Below are positions 54,132 to 64,000 of a stretch of DNA of 64,000 bases, one piece after another. A program made the position numbers and the translations under genes. Source of the stretch: Fonsecaea monophora (Eukaryota; Ascomycota; Eurotiomycetes; Chaetothyriales; Herpotrichiellaceae); contig NW_019174013.1 of the NCBI RefSeq assembly GCF_001642475.1, forward strand, positions 80,449-144,448, written 5' to 3'. The notes beneath the pieces are model-generated. The model worked only from the letters and a program-made list of their open reading frames with translations. It made no database searches and was not told the DNA's origin. Each line of letters starts with the position of its first letter. The stretch's first letter is position 1.

Positions 54132-55156
54132 GGTTGTCTCAACTGGTCAGACCGGTCGCTTGGATCAGCCTTTGCGTCCACGAGGGTACGGCGAGGGTAT
54201 AGCGAGGCTGTTTCGACCCTGTTGGATTGACTCCCTACAGAGGTACTTGGTACTCTGCAACTCACTCGAACTGCCTGGGGAGGTGCAGCAGGGACCGATC
54301 AAGATCTGGTATGAGGCGGGTGGCCCACTTGAATATCCTGTTCTCTACTTGTACCGAGTACAATGGTTCACACTGCTTCAGGTTGTCGGTCCGGGAACCC
54401 TTATCTTCCTTTTCTGTGCAAGACGCTCGGGTACTGCGAGAGTCTCAGTTGTCAGGGGGGTTCTGTACTTGTATCTGGTCTCGGAGCGGAAAAACCTTGA
54501 TCCTCGCCACTACGCCTTGTTGAAAACACAGGCCACAGCAATAGCAAATTTACCCACACTTACTGCGTTGCCTACGTGCCTATCCAGTCCGACATTCTCA
54601 TCATGCACTTCCTAACCCTCTTGCACACATCGACACCATTCGTGAGCCTCACAACGGGAGCCTGATCGGTTGAGCCCCTACCAACACGCCTCACCCAAGC
54701 GGATTTGCCATGCTGCTGCTGCCTAGCCGAGTGGACGAGTCGCTGCCTGCGCCAAATCACTGGCTAACCGGAGTCCCCGCGAGTGTCAAACAGCCTGACG
54801 AAGCGAGGGGCAGCAACTTCCCTTGGCAGCGTGTCACACTTTTTCAATCCGGAAATGAGATTGTCGGCGTGATGTAACGGCGGTATCACTTGACATAAGG
54901 ACTCTAGAATTGTATATTCCTACTGGTACATATCCTCCACCATTACCTGGCCGCTCGCTCTTGTCGCTTTACCTATTTGCAGTTGCTCGCACGACACGCA
55001 CGCATTAATTGAATCCTTCATGACGGGAAACATCAATTGAAGCTAAAATGGGATCATGTCACTCGAAAAGATGCTCCATGAGATCAACCTCGACCTTGAG
55101 CGCTAAGCATGGCCTTCTGTATTCTCCCAGAACCTCGAAAGTCATCCTTGGGACTT
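54132..55156. other. Intergenic, no gene seen
   Basis: About 1 kb. It contains TTGTACCGAGTACAA (54349-54363), the same core as the inverted pair near 14.4 kb. No gene supported. Confidence 0.4.
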
Positions 55157-55693
55157 TCACTTCTTTTCCGGCTCATCGATTGGCACGACGGCTCTTGCTT
55201 CCATTTCGTTCCAAAATTTCTTCTTCCAGGATGCCACCTCGGCGGCATATGCTATCCACACCCCATGCTCTCATTGAACGAAGGATAGGCGTTGTCGCTT
55301 CCAACATACAGTAATGACGATCTTGCAGTGGTTGTGATACCACGTGCCATTTCCAATTGCTCGTTTGACAATGAAGCGCTCGTCAATAACCTTGTCAACC
55401 AAGTTCTCTGGCACTGGATCGACGTGGGTGAAGACATTGGCTGCTGCCGCTGCATTCGTAAAGAAGCTCGGGACGAGCCTGGTGAAACTATTCAGGTGGG
55501 CCATACCTCTCATAACCACCTTAAGCTTCTTCTTCAGGTCGCCGATGGACGCTTTGTCCTCCCGATCGCTTTGGGTCCCGCCCTCACGATGGGTCGCTAG
55601 CACGATGGTGATTTTTGCTGATCCGGTCTTGGTATTTCTGGTTCTAGCCAGAGCATAGCCGAACGCAATCAGCAGATCTGTGAGCGTTAAGGT
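55157..55693 (-). CDS. Unrecognised multi-exon gene, 5' end not resolved
   Basis: Two exons can be joined: 55693-55310 and 55267-55157, with a GTATGT donor and an AG acceptor, in phase; the intron would be 42 bp. The joined frame has 164 codons before the stop. It begins with a hydrophobic stretch (LTDLLIAFGYALARTR), then a basic helix (DLKKKLKVVMRGMAHL), an Ala-rich segment, VDPVPENLVDKVIDERFIV, and after the intron IAYAAEVASWKKKFWNEMEA and a charged end EPEKK. It reads like a protein throughout, but I do not recognise the family. An acceptor at 55694 and a frame above it (ending in GVVPGISGLL) may carry the N-terminus. The joined exons are more convincing than either alone. Confidence 0.5.
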
Positions 55694-56513
55694 CTGTTTC
55701 CATTTGAAACAAATAGAAGGGATAGGATGCTACCAAAAGGCCAGAGATACCCGGTACCACGCCCACCACCCTTCCCAACAGACATTCATCGCGAGGCTGG
55801 CTGAAGCGAGAGTTGAGAGTGGCCGGCCTATGAACAAAACATGCTGCCCTTATCACTTGTGTTTGCTTGTATTCAGCTCTCTGCAAGGTAGGCAAGCCTC
55901 ACGGAACGGTCTGGGCACGACAAGATGGAGTGGTAGAGGGTTAGTAGCTCTATACGTGGATAGAAGCATTTGGGAAGCGTGAGGCTAGTGATGCCAAAGC
56001 CAACCCTGAGCCAGACTGGGCCGCGACCCCCGAAGCGGGCCCCTCGGAAGGCTCGGCCAAGGGATTCATGGGTCGTCACACGTAACGACCTCGTCACTCT
56101 CTCTTGATATTGAGGCTACGTATGGGTCAATGTCATTTCTCAGGCACATACACTTGTATATTCTTGTGAGGTCACTTTGCTGCCCCATTGTTAGCTGGAT
56201 TGACATCACCTTTTTCGTTCTCTGCTGCGCAGCTGATAATGGGGTCTGTCACACGTCGAGCCATACGAGAGCGAGGACGTTTGTATCGGATTGCCATCGG
56301 TCTCATATTTGTAGAGGTTGTTGACCCAACTCAGAGTGGATATCCAAGCCTGCCTTGTTGGCTTTTTTGGTCTTGCGAGAAACAACCCGCCGATATCCGT
56401 CCAATTCATATCTCATTGTTGTACCTGGCAGGTAGTTCTGGAGTCTAGGCCTGGGTTCCTTACCCCCCGTACTCCATATCCCTAGGAAAAAAGATATCCA
56501 GGTCCCTCCCTCC
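55694..56513. other. Intergenic / upstream of unknown gene
   Basis: About 820 bp. The part up to about 55800 may hold the 5' exon of the unrecognised gene. The rest shows no gene; it includes the 3' flank of the glutaminase. Confidence 0.35.
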
Positions 56514-57917
56514 CTACCAATTATCCGATTGCGCAATGGCCGAACAGCCCCTCCCGCCAATAAACTCTCTCGCCTCCTTTTCATTGCTGACAATATGCGG
56601 ACGTTGACCCGGGCCCGGTGGAAGACTGTCCAGATCCATCTGCAAGACGTCGCTGGGATCGAGCACCACGACGTTCTTCCCCTCGACGACTAACCGCTTG
56701 ATACTCTCGTGGATGACGCGGCGGGCGACGCGGTTGAGCGAGAAGGCGTCTCTCAGAGAAATCACAATGGCGCACGCGTCCTGGTGCGCCCCGGAGCCGG
56801 GGTCCTTGGGGTCCGGGTCACCGAGTTCGCGCACGATGGCGCGCGTGAGACGCTCGGAGCCGGCGAAGCGGACGGCGCCGCGGAGGGCGAAGATGACCAC
56901 GCGTCGGTCGCAGTTGGGGTGGTGGGGTTCCTCCTGGCCCGCGACGATCTTGGCCACCGACGTGCTCACGCTGGCGCGCGCGACTTGGCTGACGTCCATC
57001 ATGTGGAAGCCCATGTCGCGGGATAATTGTTCAAAGAGCGCCACGGCGCGGACGCTGTTGCCTCGGTCGTTCAGTTTCGGTGAGAATGCGGCGATGCCGA
57101 CCTGTCCCGGTAGGGCGCCGATGATGCCGCCGGCGACGCCGCTCTTGGCTGGGATGCCGACGCGGGACACCCAGTCACCCGCGGCGTCGTACATGCCGCA
57201 TGTCGTCATGACGGAAAGCACCTGGCGGACACTGTCTGCGGGCATGATGGTTTCGCCCGTGACGGGGTTCACTCCGGCGTTGCAGAGGGTGGCCGCCATC
57301 ATGGCCAAATCGCGGACGTTGACGTTGACGGAGCACTGGCGGATGTAGCCCTTGACGACCTCGGCGGGTTTGCACGAGATAATCCCGGCCGCCTTCAACA
57401 TGTACCCGATGCCCATGTTGCGGTCGGCATCCTCAAGCTCGGCCTCGTACACCTCCTCGTCCACGTAAAGTTGTCGCCCCGCCAGCCTAGACAGAGTCTT
57501 GAGGATGCGGTCGACTCTCTCCTCCGCCGTGGCGTTGGGGTGGACCACGAGCGAATGCGCCGCAATAGCCCCGGCATTGATCATGGGGTTCATCGGTCGG
57601 TTGTTACCCTTGTGCAGCGATAATTTGTTGAAGGCATCACCGGACGGCTCGACGCCGATCCGCTCCAGCACATGTTCCAGCCCAGCGTCCTCGATTGCGA
57701 TGGCGTAGACAAAGGCCTTTGAGATGGACTGGATCGAAAACTCGACTTGGTCGTCCCCGGCTGAGTAGACGTTGCCATCTACCATGACGAGTGCCACGGC
57801 GAGCTTGGACGTGTCTGCATTTGCCAGCGTCTTGATGTATTGAGCTGGGGCGCCATCGTCGTTCGGTCGGACCTTCTCCAACAAGATATTCAGGTAGTCC
57901 GGGATCGGTGACTTCAT
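56514..57917 (-). CDS. glsA: Glutaminase with C-terminal STAS domain
   Basis: Serine-dependent glutaminase (bacterial GlsA type) that splits glutamine to glutamate and ammonia. Single exon, 467 residues. The first about 310 residues are the glutaminase: catalytic Ser-x-x-Lys in SIQSISKAF, NPMINAGAI, and VGIPAKSGVAGGI are family marks. The rest is a STAS-like domain with VVIFALRGAVRFAGSERL and VVVLDPSDVLQMD. Glutaminase fused to a STAS domain is known in bacteria; here it sits intronless in fungal DNA, so bacterial ancestry is possible but not shown. No targeting signal seen. The start ATG at 57917 fits the family N-terminus. Next gene upstream is a divergent SDR, 1.8 kb away. Confidence 0.93.
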   Translation of the reverse strand: MKSPIPDYLNILLEKVRPNDDGAPAQYIKTLANADTSKLAVALVMVDGNVYSAGDDQVEFSIQSISKAFVYAIAIEDAGLEHVLERIGVEPSGDAFNKLSLHKGNNRPMNPMINAGAIAAHSLVVHPNATAEERVDRILKTLSRLAGRQLYVDEEVYEAELEDADRNMGIGYMLKAAGIISCKPAEVVKGYIRQCSVNVNVRDLAMMAATLCNAGVNPVTGETIMPADSVRQVLSVMTTCGMYDAAGDWVSRVGIPAKSGVAGGIIGALPGQVGIAAFSPKLNDRGNSVRAVALFEQLSRDMGFHMMDVSQVARASVSTSVAKIVAGQEEPHHPNCDRRVVIFALRGAVRFAGSERLTRAIVRELGDPDPKDPGSGAHQDACAIVISLRDAFSLNRVARRVIHESIKRLVVEGKNVVVLDPSDVLQMDLDSLPPGPGQRPHIVSNEKEAREFIGGRGCSAIAQSDNW

Positions 57918-59053
57918 ATCTATCGAGAAAACTCCTTTGCCGTGCTATGCTGTGCGGTATTGTGGCCTCTTGTTGAAGCACGTTGGAGGGAAAGAAATAG
58001 GGCGTGGTGTCCTTTGTAAGTTTTATTTGTCAACCAAATCCCCAAGTCCCCAAGAAGCGCCAATACTTTAGAGTTCCTTGGTGGTTGCTATACGTAAGCG
58101 CGCGTGCTGGGCAGTCGAGTTGGCAACTTGGATCTTCTTACTACACGTGGACAATAAGAAGATTGATGAAAAAGTGCAAGTAGAAGTCATGTTGGACAAG
58201 TGCCTTTTTCAGCTCCCAGCTGCGTTGAAATGAGAGCTGAAAGCCGCCCCGACACCACACCACGTGATGTCACATGACAAGTGAATAGATCTTTCACATA
58301 CTTGTGCTTGTAGTCGGACAAGTCTTTGAAGTCGCACAGAGGGTGTACAGACAAGCCAGAAAATGAAATCGTGAATCGCCACATACTATCGCCTTTGTGA
58401 CTTGGAGGGTCTGCCTGTAGTAGTTGGCACAGTCCTTAGCTAGGTGCCTAGCTGGGTGCCTAGCCTCTTTGGTTAGGTTATGTCAGCCTCCATTTACCAC
58501 TTGCGGTATAGTTCCGGTGGGGACACATACAGTACAAGTAGTTATCCTCCTTTTGGTGTCTGAGTATGCCCTGCGGCTATCCCTCTGGCTCCAAGCAGCT
58601 TTCGATATTTGTTTCAGGCGAGCTGGGTCCCGTTCTTCATGAAAAGGTCCGAAGAATAACCCAGGGCCACAGCTTCAAGGCGCCAGTTCGCACAACCATA
58701 AGTTCACCTTGATACTCGGTAGGATCTCACACTACCTGTACGAGGATTGGTCAGAGTGTCGGCGTCCACATGCGGAGGGCGTACAGGGGCCAGGCCCAGC
58801 AAACATGTCGGTAGGAGTGAGAGGTTACCTCGTCAGAAGGACCACCGCCAACTACAGAATAGGTCAATCAATGCACTATAACTTGTCGGTTGTTCGTTTC
58901 TGGGGCACTACCCACTGGAATTTCATGCTAATACCCTCTGTACAGTCGCGTGACTGTGCTACATTGGAAGTGCTGGTTCTTGTCCTGCCGCGATTGAGCA
59001 CCCGCATACTTCAGCACTGGTGTCGTGGATTATCATTACTGCAACGGGTCTTC

Positions 59054-59077
59054 TTTTTTTTTTTTTTTTTTTTTTTT
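59054..59077. repeat. Poly-T run (24)
   Basis: Uninterrupted T homopolymer; length may be unreliable in assembly. Confidence 0.7.
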
Positions 59078-59338
59078 CAATGGACTCGATTTTGGTTCGA
59101 GCGAGGCTCAATTCCCCCGAACTTGACACTCTCTTGTAGATATCTATATTTTTCGGGGAGTGGGAGAAATCTAATCTATGATTATCTTGTTTGCCTGCCG
59201 TTTGTGAATCTGGGGAAACCTAGTGTTTCACGTGGACCGAGGTTCCGGACTCTTTGCCAAAATAATCACGCACACGTGGGTTTTCCAACGAGGTGAAGCC
59301 AAGAGGCCGAGATGTCGAGATACCGGACTGCCGCATTG

Positions 59339-59390
59339 CTTTCCCCTGGTGGTGGGAAAGAAGTTTTTTTTCCCCCTGGTCACTGGGAAA
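59339..59390. repeat. Duplicated GGGAAA hairpin
   Basis: CTTTCCC (59339-59345) pairs with GGGAAAG (59354-59360), and TTTCCC (59369-59374) pairs with GGGAAA (59385-59390). The two units share CCTGGT in their loops and look like a tandem duplication. Confidence 0.55.
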
Positions 59391-59688
59391 GAGGGCAAAG
59401 GGTTGAAGACAGTCAAGTTCAATGGTGTGAGGGAAATGTGCATGTGCAGAGATGGAGATGAATGCTGTCCTCCCGAATCAGCTACTCAGCACATCCCAAA
59501 GACTCAGGGGCCCACAGGGGGACATGGCAAGTCCTTCTACACCTCGTTGATATTTACACATAGCACCAGCCAGCCTTGGTCCTTCCCTAGCCGGCATCCC
59601 GGGATCCCGACCTACGGTATAAGGATTTTGCAATGCTTTTTCGATCATTGTTGTTGGCGATGGTTGCTATTAGAGAGTGTTTTCAATC

Positions 59689-60690
59689 ATGAGTGCACGG
59701 GAAAAGGAGACGGCGATCGTCACGGGCGGCGCCCGGGGTATCGGTTTGGCGATTGCGCGGAAACTCGCTTCGCGTGGGATCAATGTGCTCATTGCAGATG
59801 TCCGTGAGGAGCTCGGCAGGGAATCGGCGGAGCAAATCACAAAGGACTTTGGTGTCGAGGCCGTCTTCATCCGGGCGGACATGCGGAGCGAAGACGACAT
59901 CAAGGCCATGGTCGACAAGGCCGTGAGTCTGTGGGGGAGGCTTGACTGGGCGGCCAACAACGCGGGAGTGGGCGAGGCCATGGACGACAACGAAGACCAT
60001 GTCACGAGGGAAGGGTTTGACAGGTAAGTTCATGAGATGAGATGAGGCCTCCCTCGTGGCTATGTCTCACAGTTCCTTACCCATCTCGATGTGGCGCACA
60101 CCACAGCGAGGGGGAAAGAGTCTATGGACAAAAAAAAAAAAAAGAGGGGGTGAGCTAACAGCTTTCTCTTTTCTTCCCATCTTTTCAGGCTGTACGAAAT
60201 CTGCCAGCGAGGCGTCTGGCTCTGCCAAAAGTACGAGGCCGAACAGATGCGGAAACAAGAGCCCCGCGTCCCCGAGGGAAGCTACCTCAACGACAAGGCG
60301 TACCCCCAGCGCGGCGCCATCGTGAACACGGCCTCGATCTGCGGACGCATGACCAATGGGATGCCGGCCTACACGTCGGCCAAGCACGGCGTGCTGGGCA
60401 TCACCCGGACGGGATGTCTGTTCTACGGCAAGCACGGCATCCGGGTCAACGCCCTCTCGCCCGGCGTGGTCATCACGCCCGAGTATCTCGACTGGAAGAA
60501 GGACTTTGTCGACGACGAGCGGTTTGCCGAGCAGGCCAGCGGCTATGCGAAGCGCTGCCCCATGAAACGGGCGAGCGATTGTGAGGAGCAGGCCAACGTG
60601 GCCAGTTTCCTCTTGAGCGGTGAGAGTAGCTTTGTCAACGGGGCCGATATCGTCTGTGACGGAGGTCTCACGGCCGTGTTTGACAGGTGA
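59689..60690 (+). CDS. Short-chain dehydrogenase/reductase
   Basis: Classical SDR of about 278 residues, NAD(P)-dependent. Exons 59689-60023 and 60189-60690 join in phase; the 165-bp intron is long for this window and contains an A-run. The cofactor motif is GGARGIG, then NNAG in AANNAGVG, the catalytic Ser in NTASICG, and Tyr and Lys in YTSAK. The C-terminal VNALSPG and FVNGADIVCDGG segments complete the SDR fold. Similar to 3-oxoacyl-ACP reductase-like SDRs; substrate unknown. It is the left gene of a possible group with the regulator and hydrolase to its right. Confidence 0.92.
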
Positions 60691-60972
60691 TGATGGATGA
60701 GATTGATGGGGCTCGACCTGGAAAATTTGTGGGGAAAACTTGAGGCTATAGTCATATCATATTCCAATCGAGATATAGCCGTGAGGGGCCAAACGCAGAG
60801 CTTTGGTCTCTTAAGAGGGGCAATCGGTGGCCTGAACTAGCTTGCGATAGATGGACCAATCCGCCATGATCCTTCTTCATTTAATACTCAATCCATACAT
60901 GCTGGCTTGACACTAGTCCTCCTTTTCATGAGCAAACATGTACTAGCCTGCTAGGCATGTATGGCGCGTCAG
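60691..60972. other. Convergent spacer, SDR / regulator
   Basis: About 280 bp of 3' regions; no gene seen. Confidence 0.5.
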
Positions 60973-63269
60973 CTACAGCCAACCGACAATCGACCGGTGG
61001 ACAAAACACTCCTGAATAAATCTCAATGCCCACGAGACCGTCACCGTCCGTGCCCTCAACCACTGCAGTTCGTGCTTGTCGAAGAACAGGTGGCAGAGCT
61101 CGTGCCCTTGACCCAGCGAAGAAGCCGACGTGGCGGCCAACACGTCGATGGCATCGGCATCTGCATCTTCGTCTCCCCCGCCTCGGCAGCGCATTTTGGG
61201 GGAATCCGTCGACACTGTCACGCTACTGGTTGACGCACGTCCTTTTTGCAGATCTTTGGTCAGCCGGTGAGGTAGCGAGCGTGCAAGAACATCGACGAGC
61301 CGAGTTACGAATTGTGCTCCGCTGAACCGACCCCGGAGGGTATGCAGGACCCGGAGAAGATTGGCGAGGCTCTGCATGTCCGTAGTACTGGCGGCTTGAA
61401 GGTCTCGCTGGTAGATGTTCACTAGTAAGAGGCAGATGGGCAATGGGAGCCAGGTCGCACTAGAGAAATAAGGCGGGCGTCAGTATGGGCGGCCTTTCTG
61501 CGTGTTGTGGTGGTGGTGGTGGTGGTGGTGGTGGTGGTGCTGCTGCTCTACTCAAATCTCGAGGGACTCTCTTCCACACTTACATGACCAAAGGAATGCG
61601 TTCCCTTCCCAATACCTTGATCAAGGCTGCCGCCGTCCTCGAAATCTCATGGGGAGCGGCCTCCGTCTCCAGAATCGCTGCGAGATCGAGCCCCTCGCAG
61701 AGTCCGCCCGTGGGAAGGCCGTCGTAGGAGTGGAGATGATGAATCTGGTATAGCTGAATGACCAGGGCACTAAGGGGAAGGAAGGGCCGTGTAAGAAGCC
61801 GTTTTTTGAGAAGCACGACGAAAAAGAAAACACCGAGCAGGGGGAGGGGGAGGGGGAGGGGGAGGGAAGGACAAATGCAAAACTCACTGCCGAAGGATAT
61901 CGAGAACCTGAACGGTTACCATATTCCGTTCGCCCGCGCTGCTGTGGGCGACGAGACACTCTCGCCGACTCTCATCCCACCGGTGAATCGCCTCTCGGAT
62001 CCGGAAAATGTCGTCTGAACTGAACGGATTTGTCGCGCGGTCTCGAAACGCGCAGAACCGGGCCACAATGTCGCTGAGCTGGCACGCCAGCGGAAATGAC
62101 CTGCGAACCATCTCGACGTCCTCGACGTCGGTGTTTGGTGGGAAGGCGATCCTCGAGGCGATGGCTTTGACATGCGCGCCGTCATCGGCAACTGTATCGT
62201 CGGCGACGATATCGTCGAGGGGGGTGTGGAAGGCCAGAATTCGCTTCCTGATCAGGCAGCATTTCCACAGCAGGAGGATCCTCCTGGCGTCGTGGTGCTT
62301 GTCGGTCATTGATTCGCGCGCCGTCCGTGCCTTGCTCAGGGCCAGATCAGCCCAGTAGTGGTTGACCTCAGTCTCGGAGCTATAAGGGCCCCAGTGGCTC
62401 AGCAGCAAGCAGGTCTCGGCTTGGACAACAGGGTTTATGGTCTCGTCTTGATGGAAGTACCTCTATAAAATGTCCAAGTCAGCTGAGCGTCGACTGGATT
62501 GCAAGGGGTCCGATAACGCCTATAGAGATGGCCTTCTTTCACCTTACCCTGGCTTGGTCGAAGAGGACGCTCTGACCTTCGTGGATGGATGAAAATGGTG
62601 TGCTCTCGAGCTGGGACTCACTGAGATACTACATACAGATGCATCAGCGTCTCGGTGTACGACTGGGGGAGACATGACCGGGTTCCGGCCTTACGCCAAA
62701 CGCCACGAAGATCATGGCGAGATGCCGCGCTTTGCGATCAGCTTTGTCGCTGTGCGGATTCTGGAGGGCTGGCTCATTGTCTCTAGCATCGAGGAATGGC
62801 CAATGCGGATGGAAATACTGAAAGTATAGGTCTCTGAGCACTTTCTCCAGCTCGCCGGCTTGGGACCAGTCTGGGAACAGCGTGGGTAGAAGCGTGGGGC
62901 CGTAATGCATGCATGGTACAGTGTTCTCGCCCTGTTCATCCATTTTTTGGTTGGGAGGTTCATAGCGAGGCCAGCAGGTTTCCTCTGGGGTATAGCCATC
63001 CAGGAGAGGAGAGCTCGTCAGCGGACGAATCGGTGCCATATTTCCCCAAAACCCAGATCAATCAAGGGTGGAGGCGTGCACTTACCGAGAGTCGCGGACG
63101 GAATGTCTTGTTCGTCCTGAGCAAAGGCCGTATCCCAGGCGGGCGACTCGGGAGCTAAATGATTTTCATTACAGACGAATAACTGCATCTCGTTGTCGAA
63201 GTCTTGCCCAGGGAGCTCGGTGCCCGGAAGGCCCTCACACAAGAAGGGATCAATGGAATGAGACTCCAT
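60973..63269 (-). CDS. Fungal transcription factor, no zinc cluster seen
   Basis: Probable regulator with the fungal-specific transcription-factor domain. Six exons (63269-63086, 62984-62695, 62628-62548, 62462-61888, 61769-61584, 61459-60973) join in phase to about 600 residues. Family-like segments include YFQYFHPHWPFLDARD, KARHLAMIFVAFG, ETCLLLSHWGPYSSE, the following WADLALSKARTAR, and ILLLWKCCLIRKRILAF. The N-terminal part (MESHSIDPFLCEGLP) has no Cys-rich cluster, and the 338 bp above it up to the next gene hold none either, so it may act without its own zinc-cluster DNA-binding domain. Introns 4 and 5 carry a GGGGGA and a GGT microsatellite, respectively. It lies between the SDR and the hydrolase and may control them. 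Confidence 0.78.
61508..61547. repeat. (GGT)n microsatellite, intron 5 of regulator
   Basis: About ten GGT/TGG repeats followed by GCT repeats, within the intron between 61583 and 61460. Length may vary between strains. Confidence 0.7.
61840..61867. repeat. (GGGGGA)n repeat, intron 4 of regulator
   Basis: Four to five GGGGGA units with runs of five G; on the sense strand of the gene it is a C/T-rich tract between donor 61887 and acceptor 61770. It fits a G-quadruplex pattern. Confidence 0.65.
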
Positions 63270-63606
63270 GGATTGAACTGTCGCATACGCCGCTGGAACT
63301 ACTATGGGTCTTTTGCTGCGTCTATGGAAGCCATGGTCTTGGGTCTTGAAACTGGCACTATAGAGACTCGGGAAACGCTGTTTCTGTCGATTTATGGGCT
63401 CTCTCCTAGACACACAAACCGAGAAGCCGGCGAGCCGTAGCCATCTCGTTTAGTAAAGAATCCTGATGTACTATGCCCTGTTCCTCGCGTTTTGACACCA
63501 ACGTAGCTGGCGGGAAGACCAATGCGGAAAGATTTAGTGCCTCTTGACCCAGAGTCCGCTCTTTTCCTTGACTCGATCAAATTATGCATTGGCCTGGCAC
63601 CTCTCG
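63270..63606. promoter_or_regulatory. Promoter of regulator / hydrolase 3' flank
   Basis: About 338 bp between two minus-strand genes. No zinc-cluster coding exon is found here. Confidence 0.45.
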
Positions 63607-64000
63607 CTATTTATCCGTTCTACCAAGTATCCAAGCCGTTCCCTGGACCAGTTCTTCTATGGCCTGCTTCGCGGCCGGGAGGTCCGGGATCAGATGAAAG
63701 CCGTGGGGGACCATGTCGAACAGTTTGAACCGGACGGGCACCCTAGAGCGGGTGAAGAAAATGTACATAAAATCAGTGGACCATCCGTAATTTCCTGCAT
63801 AATCGCAAAATTGGTGTCTCAGACGGATGGAACCTACCTGTTCGCTTCAAGGGCACTTCGCATCGCGATTCCTTGGTCACGGAGGGGGTCCCAGCCCGCA
63901 CAGACAATGACTGTAAACGACATTTTTCCCGTTAGAAATCTCCCCCTTGTTGCAAGTATTCCCCCCCCCCCCCCCCCCCCCCAAAAACAATGGATGCTCA
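63607..64000 (-). CDS. Alpha/beta-hydrolase (fold 3), 3' end only
   Basis: C-terminal exons of a lipase/esterase-like hydrolase; the N-terminus lies beyond the window. Two exons are visible: 63910-63838 and 63742-63607. The first reads VIVCAGWDPLRDQGIAMRSALEANR, the Asp-containing helix of the fold, and the last holds the catalytic-His region in MVPHGFHLIPD. The intron from about 63911 upward has a branch-like TTCTAAC near 63930 and a run of 22 G on this strand (63961-63982). The catalytic Ser is not in view. Likely related to hormone-sensitive-lipase-type fungal esterases. Confidence 0.7.
63961..63982. repeat. Poly-C run (22)
   Basis: Uninterrupted C homopolymer in the hydrolase intron; exact length may be an assembly artefact. 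Confidence 0.75.

Larger units (their letters stand above)
57918..59688. promoter_or_regulatory. Divergent region, glutaminase / SDR
   Basis: About 1.8 kb. Notable content: CACGTG E-box words near 58141 and 58262; TAGGTGCCTAG-type repeats around 58440-58470; a run of 24 T at 59054-59077; paired GGGAAA hairpins at 59339-59390. One open frame that spans the T-run is composition-driven and rejected. Confidence 0.45.

Noticed and set aside
58709..59296. 195-codon plus-strand frame upstream of the SDR
   Set aside because: Contains a poly-Phe stretch from the 24-T run and no protein-like segments.
59689..60690. Start of the SDR at a GTG upstream (59677)
   Set aside because: A standard ATG at 59689 matches the SDR N-terminus; fungal GTG starts are not expected.

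Overview
The window looks like nuclear DNA from a filamentous ascomycete (Pezizomycotina, perhaps Eurotiomycetes; the order is a guess). The genes are protein-coding, many carry short introns of about 42-66 bp with GT-AG ends, intergenic gaps are 0.1-3 kb, genes lie on both strands in no operon order, and the proteins are fungal families (SCP2 with a PTS1, Gcn5, COP9 subunit 7, Ost5, Ssu1, fungal-type transcription factors). I found no rRNA, convincing tRNA, transposon or CRISPR. All gene models are hand-spliced from reading frame, splice consensus and family expectation.

Layout. 0-6.8 kb: a fungal transcription factor (-) and a peroxisomal SCP2 sterol-carrier protein (-). 7.5-10.4 kb: checkpoint kinase Chk1 (-) and an anaphase-type E2 (UBE2C/Ubc11, +), sharing a divergent promoter with an ACGCGT box. 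10.8-15.9 kb: an aldo/keto reductase with a signal peptide (-), 2.9 kb without a convincing gene, and an HD-domain hydrolase (+). 18.3-24.6 kb: a nine-exon MFS transporter (+) and a large copper P-type ATPase (-). 25.4-33.2 kb: a housekeeping block of COP9 subunit 7 (+), an RGS/Rax1-like membrane protein (-), Gcn5 acetyltransferase (-), the 77-residue oligosaccharyltransferase subunit Ost5 (+) and the 9-1-1 clamp subunit Rad1 (+). 33.7-41.4 kb: an Ssu1-type sulfite pump (+), a secreted carboxylesterase (-), a His-rich cupin (-) and a DUF4267-like membrane protein (+). 42.8-54.1 kb: a class II cyclic-nucleotide phosphodiesterase (-), an Ssh4/Ear1-like SPRY protein (-), an SDR (-), a 126-residue unknown (+), a PAP2 lipid phosphatase (+) and a Nudix protein (-). 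55.1-64 kb: an unrecognised multi-exon gene (-), a bacterial-type glutaminase fused to a STAS domain (-), an SDR (+), a transcription factor without a zinc cluster (-) and the 3' end of an alpha/beta-hydrolase (-).

Working together. Two DNA-damage checkpoint components (Chk1 and Rad1) sit about 23 kb apart, and Chk1 faces a mitotic E2. Gcn5, Ost5 and Rad1 are tightly packed. At the right edge the SDR, the regulator and the hydrolase may form a small accessory catabolic or secondary-metabolism locus, which is inference. I saw no wholly new system. The best leads are the glutaminase-STAS protein, the unrecognised gene near 55.2-55.7 kb, the secretory aldo/keto reductase, a GC-AG intron in the MFS gene, a 4-residue terminal exon in Gcn5, and paired hairpins near 12.85 and 59.35 kb.
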